Positions 1 to 7,383 of a stretch of 14,343 nt of DNA are shown here, one piece after another. Numbering within the stretch: position 1 is the stretch's first letter; the number at the start of each line of letters is the position of its first letter. The position numbers and the translations under genes are program-made. Source of the DNA: an uncultured Ruminococcus sp. (GTDB lineage Bacteria; Bacillota; Clostridia; Oscillospirales; Ruminococcaceae); contig CAMWHN010000026.1 in NCBI GenBank assembly GCA_947174085.1, positions 1-14,343 on the forward strand, read 5' to 3'. The notes under the pieces are model-generated. The model worked only from the letters and a program-made list of their open reading frames with translations. It did no database searches and was not told the DNA's origin.

Positions 1-5
1 TTATT

Positions 6-671
6 TTACTCTATCTTAACAGAAATTCCATTTATATTCATGCTATAATAATCTTGTTCAAAATCTAAAAATACAATATTTTCATTTTTGCAGACTTTAA
101 AAAATGTCAATACAAATCCGTCATATGCTTTTAATTTATTTTTAGCAAGATATTTTTCATAAACTGCTTGTTTTAGTTGCTCTTGTTTATCTTCGTCTAA
201 ATTTTTCGTCACAAAATCTTGTGCTAATATAACTTCCATGTTATGTAATTTAAATACACTATTAACAACTTCCTGAGAACTTAATTCACTAATTTCATCA
301 GAATTTAGTACTTTTTCATCTATATATTTTTGCAAAATCATTTCAGGTGAATCAGAACGCTTTGCTAATTCTTGAATGCCGTTAAAATTTTCAAGCATAA
401 TATCTACACCATCTTGAATATTAGTATATGCATTTATATAACTAAAAAACGGATAATTTATTACTGCATCAAATAAAGTCTCTGTATCAATATTATTTAG
501 CATATCATCTGGAATCTGCATAATTGCACAACGTTCATCAAAACTCGGTGATTTTTTCCAATCTGTTGTGTTATTTATTTTTTCATAATATTCTTTTATG
601 ACAGAAACATCATGTATTTGATATTCTTTTTCTGCACAGCCGGCTAAACTTATCGAAATCATAATTATCAA
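6..671 (-). CDS. Putative lipoprotein, start region out of frame
   Basis: The readable frame is 221 residues from a TTG codon and begins with a short hydrophobic stretch ending in the lipobox LAGC. A functional lipoprotein signal needs a basic N-terminus, and this reading has none. Just upstream, ATG at 700 reads MFIKKK and then meets a stop, because the 9-A tract (683-691) is one base short. With ten As it would read MFIKKKIVLALIIMISISLAGC, a textbook lipoprotein signal. ATG at 738, which overlaps the ACT gene stop as ATGA, would need one A fewer. The mature part is hydrophilic and mostly helical, with an IPDDMLNNIDTETL segment and a YPFFSYINAY segment. It resembles uncharacterised lipoproteins of Clostridia as I remember them. 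No catalytic motif is seen and the function is unknown. It is the last gene of the ior operon in this window; no Shine-Dalgarno site precedes any of the possible starts. Confidence 0.7.
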   Translation of the reverse strand: MIIMISISLAGCAEKEYQIHDVSVIKEYYEKINNTTDWKKSPSFDERCAIMQIPDDMLNNIDTETLFDAVINYPFFSYINAYTNIQDGVDIMLENFNGIQELAKRSDSPEMILQKYIDEKVLNSDEISELSSQEVVNSVFKLHNMEVILAQDFVTKNLDEDKQEQLKQAVYEKYLAKNKLKAYDGFVLTFFKVCKNENIVFLDFEQDYYSMNINGISVKIE

Positions 672-682
672 AGCTAGTACTA

Positions 683-691
683 TTTTTTTTT
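683..691 (-). repeat. Poly-A tract of 9 in a signal-peptide region
   Basis: Nine consecutive As (minus-strand sense) lie between two possible ATG starts and the lipobox of the following lipoprotein. As given, neither ATG is in frame with the mature protein. Changing the tract by +1 joins ATG 700 to it; -1 joins ATG 738. Homopolymers of this length slip during replication, and transcription, and are also common sequencing or assembly errors. Confidence 0.8.
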
Positions 692-734
692 AATAAACAT
701 GCTATTGCTGATTTAAATGCTAAAACATATTGTT

Positions 735-1169
735 TCATGCTAATTCTTTTAAATCTTTGGCAGTGATTAATTTAACACCAGATTCTGTCAAAACTTCACA
801 AGCTTTTTTTTCGTTATCTACATGCATAATAATATACGCATTTTTACCAATCACTGTAATACAAGCATATAAATAATCAATATTAATATTAAAATCAGCA
901 AGTAATTTTGTAATTTTACTCAAACTACCAGATTTATCATTCATAGCAATGCATAATACTTTTGTAATTGTTGACATAAACCCATTTTCTTTGAGTGCAT
1001 TTTGTGCTGTTTCGCAATCACTGACAATCATACGAACAATGCCAAAATCTTTTGTATCTGCCAAAGACATAGCTCTGATATCAATATTCATATTTTTTAA
1101 TATTTCTGTTACTTTGACAAGTTGACCGGCTTTATTTTCCATGAAAATAGAAAGTTGATTTGCTGTCAT
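735..1169 (-). CDS. Tandem ACT-domain protein of the ior operon
   Basis: The 144-residue protein is made of two ACT domains and nothing else. The first spans about residues 4-68 (LSIFMENKAGQLVKVTEIL, then IDIRAMSL). The second spans about 70-140 (VLCIAMNDKSGSLSKITKLL, then INIDYLYA). Each repeat shows the expected pattern of a beta strand, a Gly-containing ligand loop (KAGQL, KSGSL) and a helix. ACT domains usually bind amino acids, and stand-alone tandem ACT proteins commonly sit beside indolepyruvate oxidoreductase genes in anaerobes. The likely role is to sense an aromatic or other amino acid for this pathway; this is inference. The strong site AAGGAGGGG lies 5-13 bases before the ATG and overlaps the iorB stop codon, 12 bases upstream, so the two genes are closely coupled. 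Its own stop overlaps an ATG as ATGA at 735-738. Confidence 0.9.
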   Translation of the reverse strand: MTANQLSIFMENKAGQLVKVTEILKNMNIDIRAMSLADTKDFGIVRMIVSDCETAQNALKENGFMSTITKVLCIAMNDKSGSLSKITKLLADFNINIDYLYACITVIGKNAYIIMHVDNEKKACEVLTESGVKLITAKDLKELA

Positions 1170-1181
1170 GAAATCCCCTCC

Positions 1182-1754
1182 TTAAGATTCATAGCCTAAC
1201 TGAAATGCTTTTTTATTTAGCTCAATAAATACAGGCTTAATAGTCTGTTCTAATGCTGAAATCCATTTATCATAGGCAATATGAAAATGTTTTGCTAGCT
1301 GACCCATCAAAACAATATTAACAGCTTTCGCAGAACCAGCTTGTTCAGCAAGTGCCAGAGCATTAATTGCCTCAATCTGAATCCCTTTTGCTGTAAGTTC
1401 GTCAAGAATCGTTTCCGGATATTGCACAGCTCCAGTAATCACAGGCATAGGCGCAATCTGCTGTGTATTTGTAATTAAAATACCGTCTTTCTTGAGTAAA
1501 TGCGCATAACGTCCGGATTCTATTCTTTCAAAAGAAATTAAAAAATCAGCTTCTCCAGATTGCACAACAGGCGAATAGACTCTATCGCCATATCTCACAT
1601 AAGTAATAACAGAACCGCCACGTTGGCTCATACCGTGAACTTCTGAAACTTTGACATCATAGTTTTCATTTAATAACACTTTTCCTAATAATTTGCTTGC
1701 TAATAGCGAACCCTGTCCGCCAACACCAGCAATCACAATGCTTTTTGTATTCAT
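1182..1754 (-). CDS. iorB: Indolepyruvate:ferredoxin oxidoreductase, beta subunit
   Basis: This is the gamma-domain-type subunit (190 residues, normal for IorB) that pairs with IorA to oxidise arylpyruvates to aryl-CoA, CO2 and reduced ferredoxin, or to run the reaction in reverse. Visible marks are the glycine motif GVGGQG at residues 10-15 and the family signature SEVHGMSQRGGSV at 37-49. It has no cysteine cluster; the Fe-S sites are in IorA. The start overlaps the stop of the upstream C_GCAxxG_C_C gene by four bases (ATGA), and AGGAG stands about 10 bases before the ATG. It is unusual that iorB is separated from iorA by two intact genes and a gene fragment instead of being adjacent, although all are on one strand and probably one transcript. 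Confidence 0.95.
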   Translation of the reverse strand: MNTKSIVIAGVGGQGSLLASKLLGKVLLNENYDVKVSEVHGMSQRGGSVITYVRYGDRVYSPVVQSGEADFLISFERIESGRYAHLLKKDGILITNTQQIAPMPVITGAVQYPETILDELTAKGIQIEAINALALAEQAGSAKAVNIVLMGQLAKHFHIAYDKWISALEQTIKPVFIELNKKAFQLGYES

Positions 1755-2143
1755 ATTAATAATTCTCCTTTTAGATATAATTCTAGTATTTCTACGGCAT
1801 AACGAATACAGTCATCACAGGAACAAAGCATTTTCCCTGTTGTGATGCCTTTTAAATCTTTGCATAAACATGCACCAGTTTTTTCTATAAACGCATGATG
1901 TAATTTTTTTGCATTAGCAGTAATTGGCTTACCTTGATATGTCAATAAGCCTAAAATCATTTCTGCACCACATAATGCGCCACATGTACCTTCCATACAG
2001 CCCATGCCTAAGCCAAAGCCTGCGCCTAATTTTCTAAGCAATTCTTCGGAAAGCTGTAATTCTTCAGCATACGCTAATAACACTGCCTGACAGCAATTAT
2101 TTCCTGAACGCTTAAAATTAATTGCTAATTCTTGTTTATTCAC
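1751..2143 (-). CDS. C_GCAxxG_C_C family redox-type protein
   Basis: This 130-residue protein matches the family named for its cysteine pattern (putative redox-active protein, Pfam C_GCAxxG_C_C). Ten cysteines are present: C17 and C18 (NNCCQAV), C49, C54 and C58 in the glycine-rich core GMGCMEGTCGALCGAEMILG (47-66), C92 and C94, and C107, C109 and C112 near the end. No signal peptide or membrane segment is seen, so it should be cytoplasmic. The family is thought to bind a metal cluster or carry electrons, but no reaction is established. The start is GTG at 2143 with AAAGGGA about 7 bases upstream; it follows the membrane gene by 15 bases and overlaps iorB. Its place between iorA and iorB suggests it serves the same electron-transfer reaction, which is inference. 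Confidence 0.85.
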   Translation of the reverse strand: MNKQELAINFKRSGNNCCQAVLLAYAEELQLSEELLRKLGAGFGLGMGCMEGTCGALCGAEMILGLLTYQGKPITANAKKLHHAFIEKTGACLCKDLKGITTGKMLCSCDDCIRYAVEILELYLKGELLI

Positions 2144-2158
2144 AACTATTCCCTTTCT

Positions 2159-2587
2159 TTATCGAAGTAATTTCTTAACTGCGCTAAAAGCACCTAACAA
2201 GCCAAATAGATAGCCCTTAAATACACTAGCAACAAAATCACCTTTCATTTCTACGAGTTTCAGTATAGAACCTAAATTTTTGACACAATCGCCTAATGTA
2301 ATTTCTTCTGAGTATTCTTTCAAAGATTTGTATATTACAACAGACCAAGTCATATGTTCTCCAACGTAGATAGCAATCAACAAAACAATAACACAGATAA
2401 TCGTTCCTGTTTTATCAAGCTCACCACATAATAAATTATAGCCAAACAAAATTCCAAATGCAATGACAAATCCAACAATGGAAGCTGTAAATCCGATATA
2501 ACCCAGCAAAATCCAAAGCAGAATCCCCGGAATACTGCCTAAGACAGCTCCTAAAATTCCTTTTTTTAAATTATTTTGTTCATACAT
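2159..2587 (-). CDS. Small conserved-type membrane protein, unknown function
   Basis: The 142-residue product is strongly hydrophobic. Likely membrane segments lie at about residues 12-29, 32-52, 61-80 and 119-137, with a soluble loop at about 85-115. Glycines are regularly spaced in the first two segments (KKGILGAVLGSIPG, GYIGF, GFVIAFGILFGY), which suits close helix packing. It resembles small four-helix membrane proteins or domains that recur in Clostridia, but I know no function for them. A very strong site, GGGGAGG at 2595-2601, stands 7 bases before the ATG, and a possible promoter lies within the upstream gene remnant, so it may be made independently of iorA as well as from the operon. 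A decayed second copy of its N-terminus lies immediately upstream. Confidence 0.75.
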   Translation of the reverse strand: MYEQNNLKKGILGAVLGSIPGILLWILLGYIGFTASIVGFVIAFGILFGYNLLCGELDKTGTIICVIVLLIAIYVGEHMTWSVVIYKSLKEYSEEITLGDCVKNLGSILKLVEMKGDFVASVFKGYLFGLLGAFSAVKKLLR

Positions 2588-2662
2588 AAAAATTCCTCCC
2601 CGTTATTTAAAAATAATAAAAATTTATAGTTTTTCCATTTTGACTGTCATATAATATTCCTT

Positions 2663-2767
2663 TTATATTATACCATAACAAATACAAAAACTAAGATAGC
2701 CCAGTAAAACCCAGATTAAGACTGCCTGAATACTGCCAATAACAGCTCCAAAAATGCCTTTTGCCAT
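2663..2767 (-). pseudogene. Truncated paralogue of the adjacent membrane protein
   Basis: Eight bases after the iorA stop an ATG opens a 34-codon frame. Its residues 3-27 (KGIFGAVIG, then IWVLLGY and F) align without gaps to residues 9-33 of the intact membrane protein downstream: 16 of 25 residues identical, and about 54 of 75 bases by hand count. After that it runs into unrelated residues and a TAA, so it would encode only the first membrane segment. No Shine-Dalgarno site precedes its ATG. The simplest reading is an old tandem duplication whose upstream copy has decayed. A short single-helix peptide is possible but has no support. Confidence 0.75.
2668..2695 (-). promoter_or_regulatory. 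Possible internal promoter before membrane gene
   Basis: Within the gene remnant the minus strand reads TGGTATAAT, a perfect -10 hexamer with an extended TGn element (-10 at 2668-2673). The -35 region about 16-17 bases upstream (CTTAGT/TTAGTT) is poor. Together with the strong ribosome site at 2595-2601 it could give separate expression of the genes from the membrane protein onward. Confidence 0.35.
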
Positions 2768-2775
2768 GATTTTAT

Positions 2776-4506
2776 TTAACTTGTAATTGCATCAAATGGA
2801 CATAATTGCTTACATACACCACAGCCAACACATAATGTATTATCAATACCGGCTTTTCCGTCATTGTCAATATGAATAGACGGACAACCTAATTTCATGC
2901 ATTTTTTGCAACTTCTGCATTTATTTTTATCAATCACAACAGGTGATTCTGCTTTCACATGTTTTAATAATACACATGGACGGCGTGAAATAATCACAGA
3001 CGGCTCATCAACAGCAAGTTCTTCTTTGAGAACTTTTTCGCATTCGTCCAGATGATAAGGGTCTACAATTTTAACTCGCTGAATGCCTAAGGCATGACAT
3101 AAAGCCTCTAAATCAATTTTTGTAGCAGGGTCACCTTTAATATTATAGCCTGTTGTTGGATTTTGTTGATGTCCTGTCATGCCAGTAATGCTATTATCTA
3201 AAATAATCACAGTAGAATTAGAATTATTATAAGCAATATTTGCAAGCCCAGTCATACCAGAATGCATGAACGTAGAATCACCAATGACAGCAACAGTTTT
3301 ATGTTCTGATTCGCCTTTAGAAGCTTTATTAAAACCATGTAAACTAGAAACAGATGCACCCATACACAAAGTAGAATCTAATGCACATAACGGCGGAGCT
3401 GAACCCAATGTATAACAGCCAATATCACCAAGAACTGTAATTTTATGTTTGGCTAATAAATAAAACATACTTCTATGCGGACAGCCGGAACACATCACAG
3501 GCGGACGCATGGGAATTTCTGTATCAGGTGTAATAAACTCTTTTGCAGGCATATGAAAAGCTTCTGCAATATTTTTCTGAGAATATTCGCCCAATGGAGA
3601 AAATAATTCTTTGCCAATGACTTCTACACCGATATTTTTACAATGCGTTTCAATAATGCCGTCAAGTTCTTCAATCACATAAAGCTTGCTGACCATTTCA
3701 GCAAAGTTTTTAATTTTCTGTACTGGCAAAGGATTTACCATACCAAGCTTGAGAACACTCACAGCGTCACCAAATACTTCTCTGACATATTGATAGCAAG
3801 CACCAGATGTAATAATACCGATTTGTGTACCGCCAATTTCAAGTCTGTTAATTGGAGAAGTTTCAGCATATTCTGTTAATTTTTTAGTACGTTCTTCTAC
3901 AAACGGGTGTCTTTTAATAGCATTTGCAGGAGACATAATATATTTTTGCGGATTTTTATTGTAAATTTTTTGTTCAGGTACAACACGGTTTTCTAAATTT
4001 ACAATGCTTTGGGCATGGGCAATTCTCGTACAGACACGCAATAAACATGGTGTATCAAACTGTTCAGAAATTTCAAATGCAAGCTTTGCAAATTCTTTAC
4101 ATTCGGACGAATCAGCCGGTTCTAACATAGGAACTTTTGCACCGATTGCGTAGTGTCTGGAATCCTGTTCATTCTGAGACGAATGCATAGCAGGGTCATC
4201 AGCAACACAAATGACAAGTCCACCTGTGACACCTGTATAAGATAATGTAAACAATGGGTCTGCGGCGACATTCAAACCAACATGTTTCATAGCACAAGCC
4301 GTTCTTACGCCTTTCAGAGACGCACCAAAAGCTGTTTCTAAAGCAACTTTTTCATTGGGCGCCCATTCACAATAAATTTCATCATATTTTGATGCAAATT
4401 CTGTAATTTCCGTGCTAGGTGTTCCAGGGTAACTAGAAATTACTTCTACACCGGCTTCGTATAAACCTCTGGCAATTCCGGCATTGCCAATTAATAACTC
4501 TTTCAT
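2776..4506 (-). CDS. iorA: Indolepyruvate:ferredoxin oxidoreductase, alpha subunit
   Basis: This large catalytic subunit (576 residues from the chosen start) carries thiamine diphosphate and two 4Fe-4S clusters. The N-terminal domain has SSYPGTPSTEI (24-34) and the conserved NEKVALE with Glu52. The C-terminal TPP-binding half contains MCSGCPHRSMFYLL (338-351), GDIGCYTLG (360-368) and the Mg-TPP stretch from GDSTFMHSGMTG (409-420) to DNSITGMTGHQ (437-447). A ferredoxin-like tail holds C530, C533, C536, C541 and C559, C562, C565, C569. Start: ATG 4506 is preferred over the in-frame codon 21 bases upstream because AGGAGA sits 7 bases before it and the family's MKELLIGN N-terminus begins there. 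It follows paaK by 23 bases. With IorB it would convert arylpyruvates and CoA to aryl-CoAs with reduced ferredoxin, or run in reverse for aromatic amino acid synthesis. Confidence 0.97.
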   Translation of the reverse strand: MKELLIGNAGIARGLYEAGVEVISSYPGTPSTEITEFASKYDEIYCEWAPNEKVALETAFGASLKGVRTACAMKHVGLNVAADPLFTLSYTGVTGGLVICVADDPAMHSSQNEQDSRHYAIGAKVPMLEPADSSECKEFAKLAFEISEQFDTPCLLRVCTRIAHAQSIVNLENRVVPEQKIYNKNPQKYIMSPANAIKRHPFVEERTKKLTEYAETSPINRLEIGGTQIGIITSGACYQYVREVFGDAVSVLKLGMVNPLPVQKIKNFAEMVSKLYVIEELDGIIETHCKNIGVEVIGKELFSPLGEYSQKNIAEAFHMPAKEFITPDTEIPMRPPVMCSGCPHRSMFYLLAKHKITVLGDIGCYTLGSAPPLCALDSTLCMGASVSSLHGFNKASKGESEHKTVAVIGDSTFMHSGMTGLANIAYNNSNSTVIILDNSITGMTGHQQNPTTGYNIKGDPATKIDLEALCHALGIQRVKIVDPYHLDECEKVLKEELAVDEPSVIISRRPCVLLKHVKAESPVVIDKNKCRSCKKCMKLGCPSIHIDNDGKAGIDNTLCVGCGVCKQLCPFDAITS

Positions 4507-4529
4507 GCTACATTCTCCTTTTAACATAA

Positions 4530-5837
4530 TTACTCTTGATTTTCGTTTCTCTTGTCAATAATACGCTTTGCTTTTCCCTCATAACGCTGAATAGACTTTG
4601 GTGCAACAAGTGTTACTTTGGCTTGAATGCCTAACACTGTTTTTAATTTATCAGCGGACTGTTTTTGCAAGCGTTCTAAATCTGAAAAATTTTCCAATAA
4701 TTTTTCGTCAATAATTTCAATTCTGACTTCTAAATAATCTGTATAATTTTTTCTGGTTAGAATTAATTCATAATGCGGAGAAATTCCCTCAAGATTCGCC
4801 ATAACACTTTCAATTTGAGATGGGAACACATTCACGCCACGAATTTTTAGCATATCATCACTTCGACCCTGTACTTTTTCCATACGGGCATGTGTTCTGC
4901 CACATTTGCAAGGTTCATAGTGGATTCTAGTAATATCTTTAGTACGATAACGAAGCATAGGGATTCCCTCTTTTGTGAGAGTAGTTATCACAAGTTCGCC
5001 TTTTTCGCCTGCTGGAAGTACTTCACCAGTTTCGCTGTTAATTATTTCTGGAATAAAATGGTCTTCTGCAAAATGTAAGCCACAACGATATTCACATTCA
5101 CCGGCAACCCCCGGCCCCATTAATTCACTCATACCATAATTATCAGTAGAAAATAAGCCAAAACCTTTTTCAATTTTATCACGAAGCGCATCTGTACAGC
5201 CCTCAGAACCGAATAAGCCAATTCTTAATTTTAAATCATCATTAGAAATTCCCATTTCGTGAGCGACTTCGCTCATGTACATCGCATAAGACGGTGTGCT
5301 AATTAACACACTTGTGCCGAAATCTTTTAAAATCATCGCTTGTTTCTGGGTATTTCCGGACGAAATCGGAATAACTGCACAGCCTATTTTTTCAAGTCCA
5401 TAATGCAAGCCTAATGCCCCCGTAAATAAACCATAGCCGAATGAAATTTGTGCAACATCTTCATCATTGACACCAACTGCTGTACAAAGTCTTGCTACAC
5501 AGTCACTCCAGTTATTTAAATCATTGCGAGTATAGCCAACAACAGTGGGTTTTCCTGTCGTGCCACTAGATGCATGAATACGAACAATTTCTTTCATAGG
5601 TTTTGCGAATAATCCGAATGGATAATTATCTCTAATATCAGCTTTTGTTGTATAGGGAATGTATTTTATATCTGATAAAGTTTTGATTTTATCTGCTGTA
5701 ACACCTGCTTTTGTCAAACGCTCGTTGTAAAATTTTACATGATCCATGCAGTATTGCACTTGATGTTTTAAGCGTTCTAACTGTAATTTTTCAATTTCCT
5801 GACGGGGCATTGTCTCAATATCTTTTTGAAAAAACAT
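4530..5837 (-). CDS. paaK: Phenylacetate-CoA ligase family (aryl-CoA ligase)
   Basis: This 435-residue, full-length adenylate-forming ligase of the PaaK type activates an aryl acid (phenylacetate, indoleacetate or similar) with ATP and CoA. Visible motifs are the phosphate loop SSGTTGKPTVVGYT (90-103), YGMSEL (234-239), the hinge-region stretch GRSDDMLKIRGVNVFPSQ (324-341) and the C-terminal YEGKAKRI with the probable catalytic Lys422. Two CxC-type cysteines (C310, C312) precede GRTHARME, as in many family members. It is first in the operon, directly ahead of iorA. In anaerobes this pairing lets aryl-CoA be made from the free acid and then carboxylated to arylpyruvate, or lets the acid be formed from aryl-CoA. 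Substrate cannot be told from sequence. GAGAGG stands 9 bases before the ATG. Confidence 0.93.
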   Translation of the reverse strand: MFFQKDIETMPRQEIEKLQLERLKHQVQYCMDHVKFYNERLTKAGVTADKIKTLSDIKYIPYTTKADIRDNYPFGLFAKPMKEIVRIHASSGTTGKPTVVGYTRNDLNNWSDCVARLCTAVGVNDEDVAQISFGYGLFTGALGLHYGLEKIGCAVIPISSGNTQKQAMILKDFGTSVLISTPSYAMYMSEVAHEMGISNDDLKLRIGLFGSEGCTDALRDKIEKGFGLFSTDNYGMSELMGPGVAGECEYRCGLHFAEDHFIPEIINSETGEVLPAGEKGELVITTLTKEGIPMLRYRTKDITRIHYEPCKCGRTHARMEKVQGRSDDMLKIRGVNVFPSQIESVMANLEGISPHYELILTRKNYTDYLEVRIEIIDEKLLENFSDLERLQKQSADKLKTVLGIQAKVTLVAPKSIQRYEGKAKRIIDKRNENQE

Positions 5838-5962
5838 GATTTTTTCCTCTCTTTCTTTGATTTTAAATTTTATAATTTTAATTTTATAATTTCATTATGT
5901 AAAAAATACAATTTAATCCTAAAACTTGTCAAATAAATATAATATTTTGCATGATTTTTATT

Positions 5963-5991
5963 ATTATAACATGTTTTTTTATTTCTGTCAA
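5963..5991 (-). promoter_or_regulatory. Consensus promoter of the paaK-ior operon
   Basis: On the minus strand TTGACA (5986-5991), a 17-base spacer and TATAAT (5963-5968) form a perfect vegetative promoter. The expected start near 5956 leaves a leader of about 118 bases. A weaker second set, TTGACA at 5927-5932 and TATTTT 18 bases on, lies inside that leader. Confidence 0.8.
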
Positions 5992-6012
5992 GTATCCTAT
6001 CATTAGAATACT
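5991..6012. promoter_or_regulatory. Imperfect palindrome at the paaK promoter
   Basis: Arms AGTATCCTA (5991-5999) and TAGAATACT (6004-6012), separated by TCAT, match at 8 of 9 positions. The element touches the -35 hexamer, where a regulator could block or recruit polymerase. A second, overlapping inverted repeat, CATTAG-AATA-CTAATG, spans 6001-6016. No regulator in the window is an obvious partner apart from the HTH of BirA, whose known box does not match. Confidence 0.5.
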
Positions 6013-6031
6013 AATGCAAATATTATATTTT

Positions 6032-6988
6032 TTAATTTATAATTTTTGCACTACCAGTACGCAAAATAGTTTCTGTATTATCATCAAGTTTTATGATTAA
6101 ACCAGCATCTTGTGAAAAACCAATTGCAATACCGGTTCTGCCATCATCTGTTTGAACTTTATGCCCCAATGTATAAGAATTTTCTGTATAAATTTTTAAA
6201 TAACTATTTTCTGAAATACCTGCGAGCATGATTTCCAGATTTTTTAATATAGCAATCGCTAAGTCATATTTATAAATATATTTTCCTGTTTCTGTTTCTA
6301 AATCTGTAATAATCGAATTTAATTCTTCTGGGCGATTAGGGTCTGTATGAAGATTAATCCCAATGCCAATTACTAAATAATCCATTTTGAGTAATTCTGC
6401 ATTAAAACTCCCTTCGGATAAAATACCGCAGATTTTTTTGTGATTTAAAAATAAATCATTCACCCATTTAATTTTTGAAATAATGCCGAATTGTTTTAAA
6501 GCCAGAAATACTGCTGTTGCGGTACATGCTGTCACACGCATCATATCAGCAATTGGCAAATCTAATCTTTCAATGATACTAAAATACAAACCGCCTTTAG
6601 GAGAATAAAAATTTTTTCCCATTCTGCCACGTCCAGAAGTTTGAAAATCTGCGATAACTACAGTTCCCGAAGGCGCATTTTGTCCGGCTAATTCTTTTGC
6701 AACTCTGTTTGTGGAATCAAGCGTTTTAAAATGCTGAATCTGCCAATTTGTCTTGCAATTTTTCAGTAAATCAAGCATATATTTCTGATTAAATAAATCA
6801 GGCTTTTTTGTTAATAAATAGCCCTTATGTGAAACAGCTTCAATCTGACAACCATCTTGCTTCAATTGTTCAATCACTTTCCAGATAGCCGTACGACTAA
6901 CGCCAAATTTTTCGGCAAGTTTTCCGCCAGAATAATACTCTCCCTCATGAAATAATAATTCTGCTAATATATTTTCTTTTAGATTCAA
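6032..6988 (-). CDS. birA: Bifunctional biotin protein ligase / HTH repressor
   Basis: The 318-residue protein has the full three-part layout of a class II biotin ligase. A winged helix-turn-helix lies at about 5-62 (SGGKLAEKFGVSRTAIWKVIEQL), the catalytic domain at about 85-265 and a small C-terminal domain at about 270-316. Key stretches are DSTN (91-94), the biotinyl-AMP loop GRGRMGK (119-125), KWVND (174-178), KKICGIL (184-190) with the catalytic lysine, and GIGIN (208-212). It attaches biotin to carboxylase carrier proteins and probably represses biotin genes. The start is TTG at 6988, supported by AAGGAG about 9 bases upstream and by the position of the HTH. It appears to be its own unit; a weak promoter (TTGTGA, 16 bases, TATAAA) lies at 7013-7040. 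No carboxylase or biotin gene is nearby. Confidence 0.95.
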   Translation of the reverse strand: MNLKENILAELLFHEGEYYSGGKLAEKFGVSRTAIWKVIEQLKQDGCQIEAVSHKGYLLTKKPDLFNQKYMLDLLKNCKTNWQIQHFKTLDSTNRVAKELAGQNAPSGTVVIADFQTSGRGRMGKNFYSPKGGLYFSIIERLDLPIADMMRVTACTATAVFLALKQFGIISKIKWVNDLFLNHKKICGILSEGSFNAELLKMDYLVIGIGINLHTDPNRPEELNSIITDLETETGKYIYKYDLAIAILKNLEIMLAGISENSYLKIYTENSYTLGHKVQTDDGRTGIAIGFSQDAGLIIKLDDNTETILRTGSAKIIN

Positions 6989-7012
6989 ATAAAACAGCTC
7001 CTTGTATTCTGA

Positions 7013-7040
7013 TTTATATTAAAAATTATCTATGTCACAA
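7013..7040 (-). promoter_or_regulatory. Possible birA promoter
   Basis: Minus-strand TTGTGA (7035-7040) and TATAAA (7013-7018) are 16 bases apart, about 25 bases upstream of the TTG start. The match is moderate and transcription from the DUF1294 gene upstream could also reach birA, since no terminator is visible between them. Confidence 0.35.
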
Positions 7041-7104
7041 AAAATTACTATAAAATTGCCTTTCTGTTACTTTTCATTAATTTGTGGTTATTTCTGTTTT
7101 TTTC

Positions 7105-7383
7105 TTAATAATAATCCCACAGAATAATTAATAATCCAATCTGCCAGATAAGTCCGATAATATTTATAATCCAGAAATAAATTTTTTTTGTCTTGTGGTG
7201 AAAATACTTCATTCCTACAATTGCACCGACTGCACCACCAAAGAATCCTATACCCAAAAGTGTTGTTTCTTGTATTCTCCACTGATTTTTTTTAGCCTTG
7301 ACTTTGTCCGAACCGTATAAAGCAAGGGCTATTATATTCATTGCAATTAGAATTATAATATATTTACATGCTATACTATTCAT
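7105..7383 (-). CDS. DUF1294 family small membrane protein
   Basis: The 92-residue protein carries the DUF1294 pattern: YGSDKVKAKKNQWRIQETTLL (23-43), then FFGGAVGAIVGMKYFHHKTKK (47-67). Three hydrophobic segments are seen at about 7-23, 41-57 and 68-88, so it is an inner-membrane protein with the basic DK...HHKT residues near the membrane face. The family is widespread and its function unknown; in other proteins the domain is sometimes fused to a cold-shock domain, which is absent here. AAGGAG lies 8 bases before the ATG. It has its own promoter at 7552-7580 and a long leader of about 160 bases. It stands 116 bases upstream of birA on the same strand. Confidence 0.88.
   Translation of the reverse strand: MNSIACKYIIILIAMNIIALALYGSDKVKAKKNQWRIQETTLLGIGFFGGAVGAIVGMKYFHHKTKKIYFWIINIIGLIWQIGLLIILWDYY

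Noticed and set aside
3643..3879. Plus-strand open frame of 78 codons
   Set aside because: It lies antisense inside iorA, has no ribosome site and matches nothing; it is a shadow of the real gene.
5838..5956. T-box or other riboswitch in the paaK leader
   Set aside because: The leader is only about 118 bases, very AT-rich, with no T-box sequence, specifier stem or terminator.
5991..6016. BirA operator
   Set aside because: The palindrome lacks the GTTAAC-type arms and the 14-16-base spacing known for Firmicute BirA boxes.
7088..7282. Minus-strand 64-codon frame overlapping the DUF1294 gene
   Set aside because: It overlaps the well-supported DUF1294 frame in another phase and lacks a ribosome site.
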